Assembly: GCF_014698475.1 (NCBI RefSeq) | Contig: NZ_JACJTB010000028.1 | Coordinates: 1 to 64,000, forward strand | Source of the DNA: Nostoc spongiaeforme FACHB-130 | Lineage (GTDB): Bacteria; Cyanobacteriota; Cyanobacteriia; Cyanobacteriales; Nostocaceae | Direction: 5' to 3' | DNA length: 64,000 nt | Shown here: positions 35,821 to 44,489 of the stretch, piece after piece | Layout of the letters: each line of letters starts with the position of its first letter | How positions within the stretch are numbered: position 1 is the first letter of the stretch | Position numbers and translations under genes: made by a program | Notes under the pieces: generated by a model | What the model saw: only the letters and a program-made list of their open reading frames with translations | The model's database searches: none | What the model was told of the DNA's origin: nothing

Positions 35821-36501
35821 TCAACCTCCCAACTCCCGCAACATTGCTTCTATTCGCTCAACGCCATCAGGATTATTTTGGCGTTGGTATAAACTCCGAG
35901 CTTTTTGTAGTAAACTATTTGCTTGTTTTGTCTGGCGACGTTGTTTAAACATCGCCGCCATAAACTCATATATCTGAGGATTATTGCGATCTATACCAAT
36001 AGCTTGTTCATAAGCCCAATTAGCTGCTTCATAATCTCCTAAACGAGCTTGGGTAACGCCCAATCCCAGATAAGCATTCAGATTGTTACGGTTTAGCTGA
36101 ATGGCGCGACGGTAAGCATCTCTAGAGCCTTTGGTATCACCCAAGTTACCTTTGATGTAACCGACAGCATAAAAGAAATCACTATTATCAGGGTCAAGAC
36201 CCAATGCCCGACGATAAGCAACTAAAGCAGCTTGATAATTTCCTTGTTGGGCATACAAATAACCCATGCCAGAGTATACTTTAGCATTCTTGGGGTCTAG
36301 GGCTGCGGCTCTTTGATATGTGGCGATCGCTCCGTTATAATCACCCGCATCAACTTGTCTGCGACCTTCTTCAAACAATTCCTTTAATTCTGGGTTTTTC
36401 GCTTGGGCGACTAAGACCTGGGCTTGAGCCATCGAAGGAATCGTAACCACACTACATCCTAACAACAAAGCACTAACTATAAGTGATATGCGTTTGTACA
36501 C
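35821..36501 (-). CDS. exported TPR-repeat protein
   Basis: This 226-residue protein has a signal peptide ('ISLIVSALLLGCSVV', ending 'SMAQAQ' near residue 28). Four to five tetratricopeptide repeats follow, from residue 40 to 200 ('AGDYNGAIATYQRAAALDPK', 'QGNYQAALVAYRRALGLDPD', 'LGDYEAANWAYEQAIGIDRN'). TPRs bind partner proteins, so this is likely a periplasmic scaffold with no enzymatic role. No operon partner is on this strand; the ABC ATPase gene is convergent. Confidence 0.85.
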   Translation of the reverse strand: MYKRISLIVSALLLGCSVVTIPSMAQAQVLVAQAKNPELKELFEEGRRQVDAGDYNGAIATYQRAAALDPKNAKVYSGMGYLYAQQGNYQAALVAYRRALGLDPDNSDFFYAVGYIKGNLGDTKGSRDAYRRAIQLNRNNLNAYLGLGVTQARLGDYEAANWAYEQAIGIDRNNPQIYEFMAAMFKQRRQTKQANSLLQKARSLYQRQNNPDGVERIEAMLRELGG

Positions 36502-37022
36502 AGTAAATTTCCTGAACTTCTAGCAACTTTTTTCTTGTACATTAAAACAAAAATATGGATTTTTGAAAACTGTATTTATTCTGTTTTACGAAATATTAAT
36601 ATTTTATAAACTCCTAAGCTGCAAACGACACCAATTTATTAGAGTTTCTACTGAACAAGCTAAATATATAGCCAATTTACAAACATCTCTCCCTTTTCTA
36701 CTTTGTCCTCCTTGTCTTCCTTGTCTCTATTGTTTACATATCCAACAAGACTACTATACAAATATTAAAGATTCAGTATAATCCCTATCTCAAGATGGGA
36801 ATCAGCAATAACATACTTCTGTCTTTATTTTGCTAACGATTTTATTATCGCTGGCTAATACTACTACAACGACTCTTATTTTAAAACCCAAAATATTTAA
36901 TTTCTGTAGCAATTTTTATCTTGCTTTGTAACACTAAGTTTGGTTTTGCGTTAGCAGTTACCCCAATAATAACAATCTCAGACGTACAATATTCCTTGAC
37001 CTGTTACCTGTGAGATGATTTT
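36502..37022. other. intergenic region between divergent genes
   Basis: These 521 bases carry a polypyrimidine repeat (36677-36743) related to one at 55554-55628 and otherwise A/T-rich sequence. A 72-codon plus frame at 36563-36781 consists largely of the repeat and is not credible. Promoters for the TPR and YbjQ-family genes must lie here. Confidence 0.5.
36677..36743 (+). repeat. TTACAAACATCTCT...CCTTGTC repeat, copy A
   Basis: It starts TTACAAACATCTCT, continues with a CTTTGTCCTCCTTGTCTTCC run and ends TTTACATATC. Copy B at 55554-55628 has the same ends with a different number of CCTTGTC units, so the core varies by slippage. Confidence 0.75.
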
Positions 37023-37349
37023 ATGATTTTAACTACAACCGATGTAATTCAAGGTGCTGTGATTGATTCATATTTAGGTATTGTAACTGCGGAAGTTGTT
37101 TACGGTAGCAATTTTTTACGAGATTTTTTTGCCAGCATTCGAGATGTGATTGGTGGTCGCACCGGTAGCTACGAACGTTTATTTGAAGAAGGCCAAAGAA
37201 AAGCACTCTTAGAATTAGAACAACGCGCACAGCGATTAGGCGCAAACGCCGTTGTTGGGATTGAAATCGATACAGGAACAATCAATGTTGACCAGTCTGG
37301 AGTTCTGATGCTGATTACCGCCACAGGTACAGCCGTTAGAATGCGTTAG
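37023..37349 (+). CDS. YbjQ/UPF0145-family protein
   Basis: This 108-residue cytoplasmic protein of the YbjQ family (DUF74, 'heavy-metal-binding' fold) forms pentameric rings in known structures; its function is unsettled. Signatures are 'VIDSYLGIVTAEVVYGSNFL' at the start, 'GGRTGSYERLFEEGQRKALL' in the middle and 'LGANAVVGIEIDTGTI' near the end. Length is normal. Start ATG 37023. It is a single gene between repeat-rich spacers. Confidence 0.88.
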   Translation: MILTTTDVIQGAVIDSYLGIVTAEVVYGSNFLRDFFASIRDVIGGRTGSYERLFEEGQRKALLELEQRAQRLGANAVVGIEIDTGTINVDQSGVLMLITATGTAVRMR

Positions 37350-37852
37350 TTATTTTATCTTACACTGACAAGGTTTTTCACCATCCATTGAGAATCGCTG
37401 ATGCCAGCAAATGATTGAAAAAAGTAATGATACCAATTCTATGAGAGTCTGCATATAAACCCCTCAGACTGAAGTCTGGGGCTATAAAAACAAAGCCTGC
37501 GTGGTGCGCCAAGCGCAGCGCAAGCGCACCACGCAGGCTAATTATATGCTTCTTCATATCGATTTGGTATGAGTAATGAATAATGAGTAATGAGTCGGAA
37601 ATTTACTTATTACTCATTACTTAAGACTCATTACTTATTACTCATGGTATACCTCACTTTCTTCAAAAGTGCTGTATATTCATCCATAAATTTGATATAG
37701 ATTTATTTTTTTATTTATTCTTACCCTAGATAGATAAAACAAGTGTTTCTGTTGATAGATATTAAAAAGTGAAAAGAGCAATTTAATTTTAAACGTAAGC
37801 ATGAATATAGCAAGAAAACTTTACTAAAAAATAGTCAAGGAGCCAATAAATT
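37350..37852. other. repeat-rich intergenic region
   Basis: These 503 bases hold a 21-bp repeat (37466-37486), a 15-bp perfect hairpin (37495-37538), an inverted set of ATGAGTAATGA-type heptamers (about 37568-37645) and an A/T-rich stretch before the next gene's AAGGAGCC ribosome site. No gene is seen. Confidence 0.6.
37466..37538. repeat. REP-like element with 15-bp perfect hairpin
   Basis: The 21 bases at 37466-37486 (AGACTGAAGTCTGGGGCTAT plus A) recur in exact reverse complement at 38683-38703. Next to it GCCTGCGTGGTGCGC (37495-37509) pairs perfectly with 37524-37538 across 14 bases. The two elements flank the membrane protein gene at 37853-38488. Confidence 0.8.
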
Positions 37853-38488
37853 ATGTCATACGTAAATCGCACCGGTGACGAGATTGTTACTGATCCGGCG
37901 GTAGTTAGTAGAGTCGGTGAGTATCATGACCGTGTGCGCTGGGGGCCGATAATTTCCGGGGTGTTAATTGCTTTAGCCACACAATTAATTTTAAGTGCAT
38001 TTTTTGCGGCGATCGGTGCAGGTAGAGTAGCAGATTCTGGCGCACCCAGAACAATAGCGCCTAATGTAGCTGGTAATGTAGGAATTTGGTCAACTATTGC
38101 TTTATTACTGTCACTGTTTGTTGGGGGATGGATAACCAGTCGTGCTTGTGGCCCCATGAACCGCAATACAGCTTTGCTAAATGGTGCAATTCTTTGGGCT
38201 ACTACTTTAGCACTGAGTTCTTGGTTATTAGCTAGTGGAGTATCTGGCGCTTTTGGAATTGCTGCTTCTAATGCTGGTGCAGTTATCAACCAAGTACAAC
38301 AGCCTGGTGGTTTAGCAGTACCTCAAAATGTACCTAATATAACTGCTCAACAAACTCGTGAAGCTGCTGCGTCTACTTCTAGAGCTTTATGGTGGTTTGT
38401 GCTTGGTTCGCTATTAAGTTTGGCTGCTTCATTAATAGGTGCTATTGCTGGCGTTCGTAGTCCTCGGACTAATACTTATCGTCCTTAG
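37853..38488 (+). CDS. four-helix membrane protein, unknown function
   Basis: This 211-residue protein has a polar N-terminus ('DRVRWGPIISGVLIALATQ' leading into helix 1 at about 29-55) and further helices at about 78-98, 107-135 and 180-203 ('ALWWFVLGSLLSLAASLIGA'). The loop before helix 4 is Gln/Pro/Ala-rich. It is like conserved cyanobacterial inner-membrane proteins of unknown role. AAGGAG lies 12 bases before the ATG. The gene is bracketed by an inverted pair of 21-bp repeats. Confidence 0.7.
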   Translation: MSYVNRTGDEIVTDPAVVSRVGEYHDRVRWGPIISGVLIALATQLILSAFFAAIGAGRVADSGAPRTIAPNVAGNVGIWSTIALLLSLFVGGWITSRACGPMNRNTALLNGAILWATTLALSSWLLASGVSGAFGIAASNAGAVINQVQQPGGLAVPQNVPNITAQQTREAAASTSRALWWFVLGSLLSLAASLIGAIAGVRSPRTNTYRP

Positions 38489-38682
38489 AAAAGATTTTAT
38501 TTCATATAGCAGTCCTAAATCATTCATGAACAAAAATATCCCCGAATTATCAAAGAGTTCGGTGATTTAAAACGGGAGCATCCACTTTTGGAAGAAACAC
38601 CGGGCGATTGGAAATCGCGGCTACACAAACCAAGTCCGCCTACGCGGGCTATCTCAAAACCCGCGCAGGCGGGTTTAGTTTG

Positions 38683-38703
38683 TATAGCCCCAGACTTCAG
38701 TCT
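38683..38703 (-). repeat. 21-bp repeat, inverted copy
   Basis: Exact reverse complement of 37466-37486. Just upstream, CCGCCTACGCGGG and CCCGCGCAGGCGGG (about 38627-38673) form another GC-rich inverted pair. Confidence 0.8.
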
Positions 38704-38778
38704 GTTCGCGTAGCGTGCGCCTTAGCGCAGGGCTATTTGCCGAAAGTGGATGCACACTTTAAAACTTTGTCCTCTCAC

Positions 38779-39366
38779 TTATTTCCTACTATATTTTCCT
38801 ATCAATTCTGCTTCTGCTAAAACATGACCTTTCATTGCATTTAAAACTTGCTCTTTTGTTGCACCTGTTATCAAACCTAACTTTTTATCTAAAGCATAAA
38901 GCTTGAAAAAGTAGCGATGAGTCCCGTTTGGTGGACAAGGGCCGCCATAGCCAAGCTTACCAAAATCATTTTTCCCCTGTATCCCTGGCAAATCTTGGGA
39001 TGCAATTTTTTCGGGTACTTGACTAACTGTAGCAGGGAGATCATAAACCACCCAATGCACAAATGTTTCTCCTGGTGCGTCAGGGTCATCTACAATTAAT
39101 GCTATGCTTTGTGCATCTTTTGGTACGTCATTCCAGGTTAAAGGCGGAGAGATATCGTTACCATCACAAGTATATTTAGTAGGTATGAAAGCATTAGCAG
39201 TAAAGGCTGTGCTTGCTAGTTTCATGCTTTTGATTTCCTGATGAGACTGGTTGCAATCGCTTGCAATAATTTTGCTATTACTAGGATGACTACAACTAAT
39301 CATAGTTAATCCTAATAATCCAACTATAGCGATGCTGTAACCTCTCAAAAATCTGCCTTGAATCAT
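38779..39366 (-). CDS. YbhB/YbcL (PEBP) family lipoprotein
   Basis: This 195-residue protein of the phosphatidylethanolamine-binding/Raf kinase inhibitor-like family has a lipoprotein signal: 'AIVGLLGLTMISC', with the lipidated Cys at about 25. The family ligand-site motifs are visible: 'CDGNDISPPLTWNDVP', 'LIVDDPDAPGETFVHWVVYD' and 'YGGPCPPNGTHRYFFKLYAL'. Bacterial members have no firmly known ligand. It would be anchored in the membrane facing the periplasm. It is a single gene on the minus strand. Confidence 0.9.
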   Translation of the reverse strand: MIQGRFLRGYSIAIVGLLGLTMISCSHPSNSKIIASDCNQSHQEIKSMKLASTAFTANAFIPTKYTCDGNDISPPLTWNDVPKDAQSIALIVDDPDAPGETFVHWVVYDLPATVSQVPEKIASQDLPGIQGKNDFGKLGYGGPCPPNGTHRYFFKLYALDKKLGLITGATKEQVLNAMKGHVLAEAELIGKYSRK

Positions 39367-39488
39367 AATTAAGACAGGTGATTTGTGTGAGCTAAAGTTA
39401 GCAATTATATTTTTAGTGCAATATTTTTTCTGAGGTCATAATTGCTGAGTAAAAATCTTTATTTCTAGCCCCTAGGCTCTTTTTTCCA

Positions 39489-39749
39489 TTACCACTTCAA
39501 AAATGAAGCTTCAATTCCTTGCTCTCGTCTAATTTTGCTATCTTTTTCAAACCAACTAATAATTTGCTTTGTTGTTAAGTCTTCAATAGTCACATTGTAT
39601 TCTTGAGCAATTTGCTTCAAGAGTTTTTGTGATGAAATAGTCAGTCTTGTTAAAAACTTTTCTGGGGAAGATAGTAAAGCAGCATCAACTTGTGCTGACT
39701 CTTCCAAGGTTAAAAATTGTGTTGATGGTTGTTGAGATGGTAAATCCAT
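39489..39749 (-). CDS. small conserved hypothetical protein
   Basis: This soluble protein of about 86 residues has a helical region 'QKLLKQIAQEYNVTIEDLTT' and ends 'REQGIEASFLKW'. I take ATG 39749 (MDLPSQQPST); an in-frame ATG at 39761 lies within a TAATGAC heptamer repeat and is less likely. No family is recognised. It lies on the sufR strand, about 115 bases downstream of sufR. Confidence 0.55.
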   Translation of the reverse strand: MDLPSQQPSTQFLTLEESAQVDAALLSSPEKFLTRLTISSQKLLKQIAQEYNVTIEDLTTKQIISWFEKDSKIRREQGIEASFLKW

Positions 39750-39752
39750 AAA

Positions 39753-39794
39753 ATTAGTCATTAGTCATTAGTCATTAGTCATTTGTCATTAGTT
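39753..39794 (+). repeat. ATTAGTC heptamer tandem repeat (STRR)
   Basis: Four perfect ATTAGTC copies and two degenerate ones run 39753-39794, between sufR and the small downstream gene. The same heptamer (as GACTAAT) recurs at 31809-31852 and 44441-44489. Confidence 0.85.
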
Positions 39795-39865
39795 AAAAGA
39801 CAGCAGACTAAAAGATGAAATTTTATACTTCATATTTTATAGTTCATAACCTGAGCAAAAATTTA

Positions 39866-40570
39866 TTAATTTTGCTCTTGCTTGCGAGCCTGGACTAAAT
39901 AGCCACAACGATGTTCTCCGTTAATAATCCAATGGGTACGTTCTACAATACAGTCTGGCAGTACAGCCGCAAACATTTCTAGTTCATGACCGCAGACAGT
40001 AGGAAAAGACTCAGCAACATTGGAAATTGCACAGTTATGCTCTATTAAGACAAAGCGATCGCCTACCCTATCAGTCGGGCGATCATCATCTGCTTCCACC
40101 GAGTGATACTCTGCCATGAATCCTTCGGCTTTGCGTAACTGAACTAAAGTTTCCACCCGCTCTTTTAAGGAACCTTTACCCACGCGATCGCGGTATTCTT
40201 GGGCTTTGCGTTCCCATTGTTTTTGTAAAATCGTTTTCATTTTGTCGTGGCCGACGGTTTCGGCTAGGGTATCTAGCAGCGAAACTGCAAATTCACCGTA
40301 ACCATCACCAAAGCGATCGCTGGTTGTGCGATGCAGGCGATCGCGTCCCTGACGACTTAACTGATAAATATGCTGTGGCCGTCCCATTCCCGCCTGCGTC
40401 GTTGAAGCGTAGACAATCAATTCTTCCGCCTCTAAATCCTTGAGATGGCGACGAATTGCTTGGGGGCTGACATTCAAAACTTCGGAAAGCTCAAAAGCGG
40501 TTGCTTGTGAGTGTTTGAGCAGATATTCGAGAATCTCTTGCTTGGTTGAGGACTGCTGGGTAGTCGCCAT
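39866..40570 (-). CDS. sufR: Fe-S biogenesis repressor SufR
   Basis: SufR represses the suf operon when its [4Fe-4S] cluster is intact. This 234-residue protein has an N-terminal DeoR/ArsR-like winged helix ('TKQEILEYLLKHSQATAFEL', 'NVSPQAIRRHLKDLEAEEL'). A C-terminal cysteine set for the cluster is present: Cys in 'EHNCAISN', 'PTVCGHEL', 'LPDCIVE' and 'EHRCGYL'. It is divergent from sufB, and two CAAC-N6-GTTG sites lie between them, so it should control both itself and sufBCDS. Confidence 0.95.
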   Translation of the reverse strand: MATTQQSSTKQEILEYLLKHSQATAFELSEVLNVSPQAIRRHLKDLEAEELIVYASTTQAGMGRPQHIYQLSRQGRDRLHRTTSDRFGDGYGEFAVSLLDTLAETVGHDKMKTILQKQWERKAQEYRDRVGKGSLKERVETLVQLRKAEGFMAEYHSVEADDDRPTDRVGDRFVLIEHNCAISNVAESFPTVCGHELEMFAAVLPDCIVERTHWIINGEHRCGYLVQARKQEQN

Positions 40571-40603
40571 CGTCGTCCTAAATTTTTTTAAGAAAATTTG
40601 ACT

Positions 40604-40625
40604 TTAACAACATCATTGTTGTTAA
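40604..40625. promoter_or_regulatory. SufR operator 1
   Basis: TTAACAAC and GTTGTTAA form perfect 8-bp arms around ATCATT. The core CAAC-N6-GTTG (40608-40621) is the published SufR recognition pattern of cyanobacteria. It lies 34 bases upstream of the sufR start. Confidence 0.85.
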
Positions 40626-40649
40626 TCTAGCGTAAAATGAAGATACGTT

Positions 40650-40669
40650 AAACAACATGGATGTTGTTT
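40650..40669. promoter_or_regulatory. SufR operator 2
   Basis: AAACAACAT and ATGTTGTTT form perfect 9-bp arms around GG; the core CAAC-N6-GTTG is at 40653-40666. Its centre is 45 bases from that of operator 1, on the sufB side of the intergenic region. Confidence 0.85.
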
Positions 40670-40795
40670 TAATCTTCATCCTTATTGTAACAGCCGTGTA
40701 ACCAACTCGGTAAAGCGAGACCGGCATCGGCGAGAAACCAGCCCGTCTTCCATCCTTCAAGAGATCCCATTTCGGAACACGAGAGATTATTACAG

Positions 40796-42235
40796 ATGAG
40801 TGCCACTGTCAAATCCCTAGTTAACCAACCCTACAAGTACGGCTTTGTCACCGAAATTGAAGCCGATACCATCCCGCGTGGACTCAATGAAGACGTTATC
40901 CGCTTGATTTCCGCGAAGAAGAACGAGCCGGAATTCATGCTGGAGTTCCGTCTGAGAGCCTATCGCCAGTGGCTAAAAATGACAGAACCAACCTGGCCTA
41001 GCGTTAAATATCCGCCAATTAATTATCAGGATATCATTTACTATTCTGCGCCCAAGCAAAAGAAAGAAAAACTCAACAGCTTGGACGAAGTAGATCCGAC
41101 ACTCCTGGAAACCTTCGAGAAACTGGGTATTCCCCTTTCTGAACAAAAGCGACTGGCCAATGTCGCCGTAGATGCGATTTTTGATAGCGTTTCTGTAGCT
41201 ACAACCTTCAAAGAAAAATTAGCTAAAGATGGCGTTATCTTCTGTTCCATTTCTGAAGCACTGCGGGAACATCCAGAGTTAATCAAAAAATATTTGGGTA
41301 GTGTTGTCCCCATTGCTGACAATTATTTTGCAGCTTTAAACGCTGCTGTTTTCAGTGATGGTTCCTTTGTCTACATTCCCAAAGGCGTGAAATGTCCAAT
41401 GGAATTGTCTACCTACTTCCGCATCAACTCTGGCGATACGGGACAATTTGAACGGACTTTGATTGTGGCTGAAGAAGGTAGCTATGTTTCTTACCTGGAA
41501 GGTTGCACCGCGCCAATGTACGATAGCAACCAACTCCACGCCGCAGTTGTCGAACTTGTGGCTTTGGATAACGCGGAAATTAAATATTCTACCGTGCAGA
41601 ACTGGTACGCCGGTGATGTTAACGGTAAAGGCGGGATTTATAACTTTGTTACCAAGCGCGGCTTGTGTCAAGGTGTAAATTCTAAGATTTCCTGGACTCA
41701 GGTAGAAACTGGTTCTGCAATTACTTGGAAGTATCCAAGCTGTGTGTTAGTTGGCGATAATTCTGTGGGTGAATTTTACTCGGTGGCGTTAACCAACAAT
41801 ATGCAGCAAGCCGACACCGGGACGAAGATGATTCATGTCGGTAAGAATACTCGCAGTACGATTATTTCTAAAGGAATCTCCGCAGGTAAATCTAGTAACA
41901 GTTATCGCGGTTTGGTGAAGGTAAATCCCAAGGCTGAAGGCGCAAGAAATTATTCTCAGTGCGACTCGATGCTAATTGGAGATAATGCCCACGCCAATAC
42001 TTTCCCTTATATTCAAGTACAAAATAATACAGCAAAAGTTGAGCATGAAGCTTCAACTTCTAAAATCGGCGAAGATCAGCTATTTTTCTTTGCTCAACGT
42101 GGCATTTCTGCGGAAGATGCGATTTCGATGATGATTAGCGGCTTCTGTAAGGATGTGTTTAATCAGCTACCTATGGAGTTTGCGGTGGAGGCTGATAAGT
42201 TGTTGAGTTTGAAGTTGGAAGGTAGTGTTGGGTAG
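40796..42235 (+). CDS. sufB: Fe-S scaffold subunit SufB
   Basis: SufB forms the SufBC2D scaffold on which Fe-S clusters are built before transfer. At 479 residues it is full length. Recognisable segments are '[20 protein letters not shown]', '[20 protein letters not shown]', '[20 protein letters not shown]' and the C-terminal '[20 protein letters not shown]', with the family cysteines. Start ATG 40796, behind ACGAGAGATTATTACAG. It is the first gene of sufBCDS, 68 bases before sufC. Confidence 0.97.
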   Translation: MSATVKSLVNQPYKYGFVTEIEADTIPRGLNEDVIRLISAKKNEPEFMLEFRLRAYRQWLKMTEPTWPSVKYPPINYQDIIYYSAPKQKKEKLNSLDEVDPTLLETFEKLGIPLSEQKRLANVAVDAIFDSVSVATTFKEKLAKDGVIFCSISEALREHPELIKKYLGSVVPIADNYFAALNAAVFSDGSFVYIPKGVKCPMELSTYFRINSGDTGQFERTLIVAEEGSYVSYLEGCTAPMYDSNQLHAAVVELVALDNAEIKYSTVQNWYAGDVNGKGGIYNFVTKRGLCQGVNSKISWTQVETGSAITWKYPSCVLVGDNSVGEFYSVALTNNMQQADTGTKMIHVGKNTRSTIISKGISAGKSSNSYRGLVKVNPKAEGARNYSQCDSMLIGDNAHANTFPYIQVQNNTAKVEHEASTSKIGEDQLFFFAQRGISAEDAISMMISGFCKDVFNQLPMEFAVEADKLLSLKLEGSVG

Positions 42236-42303
42236 AGATTTTCTTTAAACGAACCGCAAAGGGCGCGAAGAGCGCGAAGAAAGAAAGAGAAGAGAGAGAA
42301 AAG

Positions 42304-43092
42304 ATGATTATTGAAAATAGTGCAGTTGTGCTGTCGGTGAGAGATTTGACGGCTGAGGTTGGTGGTACGCCGATTCTGAAGGGTGTAAATTTGGAAGTTC
42401 GGGCTGGTGAAATTCATGCCATCATGGGGCCGAATGGTTCTGGTAAGAGTACCTTTTCTAAGGTGTTGTCGGGACATCCGGCGTATACGGTGACTGGCGG
42501 TGAGGTGATTTTCCAAGGGCAGAACCTATTGGAAATGGAACCGGAAGAACGCGCTAGGGCTGGGGTGTTTTTGGCGTTTCAATATCCGCTAGAAATTCCT
42601 GGTGTGAGTAATTTGGATTTCTTGCGGGTGGCTTACAATTCTCGGCGGAAGGCGCAAGGGTTGGAAGAGGTAGACGCATTTGATTTTGATGATTTGATTG
42701 AGGAAAAGCTGGAAGTTGTGAAAATGAATGCGGCTTTCCTCAACCGCAGTGTGAATGAAGGTTTTTCTGGTGGTGAGAAAAAGCGGAATGAAATTCTGCA
42801 AATGGCTTTGTTAGAGCCAAAGTTGGCAATTCTGGATGAGACAGACTCTGGTTTAGATATTGATGCGCTGAAAATTGTCGCTCATGGGGTGAATCAGCTG
42901 ACTAATTCAGAGAATGCGACGATTATGATTACCCACTACCAACGTCTGCTGAACTATATTGTGCCGGATTTCGTTCATGTAATGGCACGCGGCAAAATTC
43001 TCACCAGTGGCGGTAAGGAACTGGCGTTAGAGTTAGAGTCGCGCGGTTATGACTGGATTTTGGAGGAAAGTGCGGTTGAGGTGGGTGTGTAA
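42304..43092 (+). CDS. sufC: Fe-S assembly ATPase SufC
   Basis: SufC is the ABC-type ATPase of the SufBC2D complex. This 262-residue protein has Walker A '[20 protein letters not shown]' (about residue 40), signature '[17 protein letters not shown]' (about 156), Walker B '[12 protein letters not shown]' and the H-loop in '[13 protein letters not shown]'. GAAAAG lies before ATG 42304. The last base of its stop codon is the first base of the sufD ATG, so translation is coupled. Confidence 0.97.
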   Translation: MIIENSAVVLSVRDLTAEVGGTPILKGVNLEVRAGEIHAIMGPNGSGKSTFSKVLSGHPAYTVTGGEVIFQGQNLLEMEPEERARAGVFLAFQYPLEIPGVSNLDFLRVAYNSRRKAQGLEEVDAFDFDDLIEEKLEVVKMNAAFLNRSVNEGFSGGEKKRNEILQMALLEPKLAILDETDSGLDIDALKIVAHGVNQLTNSENATIMITHYQRLLNYIVPDFVHVMARGKILTSGGKELALELESRGYDWILEESAVEVGV

Positions 43093-44453
43093 TGTCTATT
43101 CAAGTTTCTCCTAGTGCTATTCCTAACTCAGATGCAGTCAGTTTGGTGTCTTCTCTGTTGGATAGAGATGCTTATTTGACTCAGTTGTTAAATCAAGTCA
43201 CTGTATCTCAAGCTGATGGGTTAGAGGAATTACGCCAACAAGCTGCAAATTGGGTACGTCACTCTACTATCCCCACTACCCGCGAGGAAGAATGGCGGTT
43301 TACTGATTTGTCTGATTTGCGGGGTGTGGAATTCCAGAAGGCGCAGCCAGTTAATAATGTAGAGAAGTTAAATGTAACATCGCTGACTGATAATCGGTTG
43401 GTGTTTGTTAATGGTGTTTATGCGCCGGAGTTATCTGCTGTTAATTTACCTGATGGTATTTTAGTTGGTAATTTAACTGGTTTAACAGTTGCAGGCGATC
43501 GCATCCGCAAATATCTCGCTCAAGCTGAGGGCGCTTTGGAAGTATTCACGGCTCTCAATACTGCTGGTTTAACGGATGCAGCAGTTGTATGGGTGGGTAA
43601 AAATGTCGTGGTTGACACACCTATTCATCTGCTGTTTATTTCGGTTGCTGGGGAGACGGCGACTATTTCTCAGCCGCGTTGTTTGGTGGTGGCGGAAACT
43701 GGTTCGCAGGTGACTTTGGTGGAAGAGTTTACGAACCGCCGAGGCGCAGAGGGCGCGGAGGATAAGAGTTATTTTACTAATGCGGTGACGGAGGTTTGGA
43801 TTGGTGAGAATGCTGAGGTGAGCCATACAAGGGTTGAGCTAGAAGGTGCTGAGGCGTTTCACATCGGGAAGACTGCTGTGAACCAAGCTCGTTATAGTCG
43901 CTATACCTGTAATGCTTTTAGTTTGGGTGCAAAGTTATCGCGGCACAATTTAGAGATTTTGCAAACTGGTGAGCAAACTGAAACTACGCTCAACGGTTTG
44001 GCGATGATATCTGGGAAACAGGTGGCGGATACCCATAGTGCGATCGCTCTCAATTATCCTTATGGTAAAAGTGAACAATTGCACAAATGTATTGTTGGCG
44101 ATCGCGCTCATGCGATATTCAATGGTAAAGTATTTGTACCTAAACCCGCCCAGTTAACTGACGCAGCCCAATTAAATCGCAATTTACTGCTATCCTCCAA
44201 AGCGCGAGTAGATACCAAACCCCAATTAGAAATTACCGCCGATAACGTCAAATGCGCTCACGGTGCAACTGTGAGTCAGTTAGAAGATGATGAAATCTTC
44301 TACTTACAAAGCCGAGGAATTGATGAAAGTGCAGCGCGTAATTTATTAATTAACGCCTTCGCCGCCGAAATCATCAACAAAGTTCCCCTGGCTTCTCTCA
44401 GAGACATATTGCTAAACACCGTCACTAGTTTTAAGTCTTTGACTAATGACTAA
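43092..44453 (+). CDS. sufD: Fe-S scaffold subunit SufD
   Basis: SufD pairs with SufB in the scaffold complex and is needed for iron entry. The 453-residue protein has 'TREEEWRFTDLSDLRGVEFQ' near the N-terminus, a beta-helix core ('VKCAHGATVSQLEDDEIFYL') and the C-terminal 'NKVPLASLRDILL'. It lies between sufC (1-bp overlap) and sufS. Its stop codon falls inside a GACTAAT heptamer repeat, so the last residues LTND are encoded by the repeat. Confidence 0.96.
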   Translation: MSIQVSPSAIPNSDAVSLVSSLLDRDAYLTQLLNQVTVSQADGLEELRQQAANWVRHSTIPTTREEEWRFTDLSDLRGVEFQKAQPVNNVEKLNVTSLTDNRLVFVNGVYAPELSAVNLPDGILVGNLTGLTVAGDRIRKYLAQAEGALEVFTALNTAGLTDAAVVWVGKNVVVDTPIHLLFISVAGETATISQPRCLVVAETGSQVTLVEEFTNRRGAEGAEDKSYFTNAVTEVWIGENAEVSHTRVELEGAEAFHIGKTAVNQARYSRYTCNAFSLGAKLSRHNLEILQTGEQTETTLNGLAMISGKQVADTHSAIALNYPYGKSEQLHKCIVGDRAHAIFNGKVFVPKPAQLTDAAQLNRNLLLSSKARVDTKPQLEITADNVKCAHGATVSQLEDDEIFYLQSRGIDESAARNLLINAFAAEIINKVPLASLRDILLNTVTSFKSLTND

Positions 44454-44489
44454 TGACTAATAACTAATGACTATTGACTAATTACCAAT
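44441..44489 (+). repeat. GACTAAT heptamer repeat spanning the sufD stop and sufS start
   Basis: Seven heptamers (GACTAAT x3, AACTAAT, GACTATT, GACTAAT, TACCAAT) fill the whole sufD-sufS junction. They supply the sufD stop and the first bases of the sufS ATG at 44488; there is no standard ribosome site. Confidence 0.85.

Noticed and set aside
36563-36781. 72-codon frame with many Pro/Cys residues
   Set aside because: The odd composition is produced by the polypyrimidine CCTTGTC repeat.
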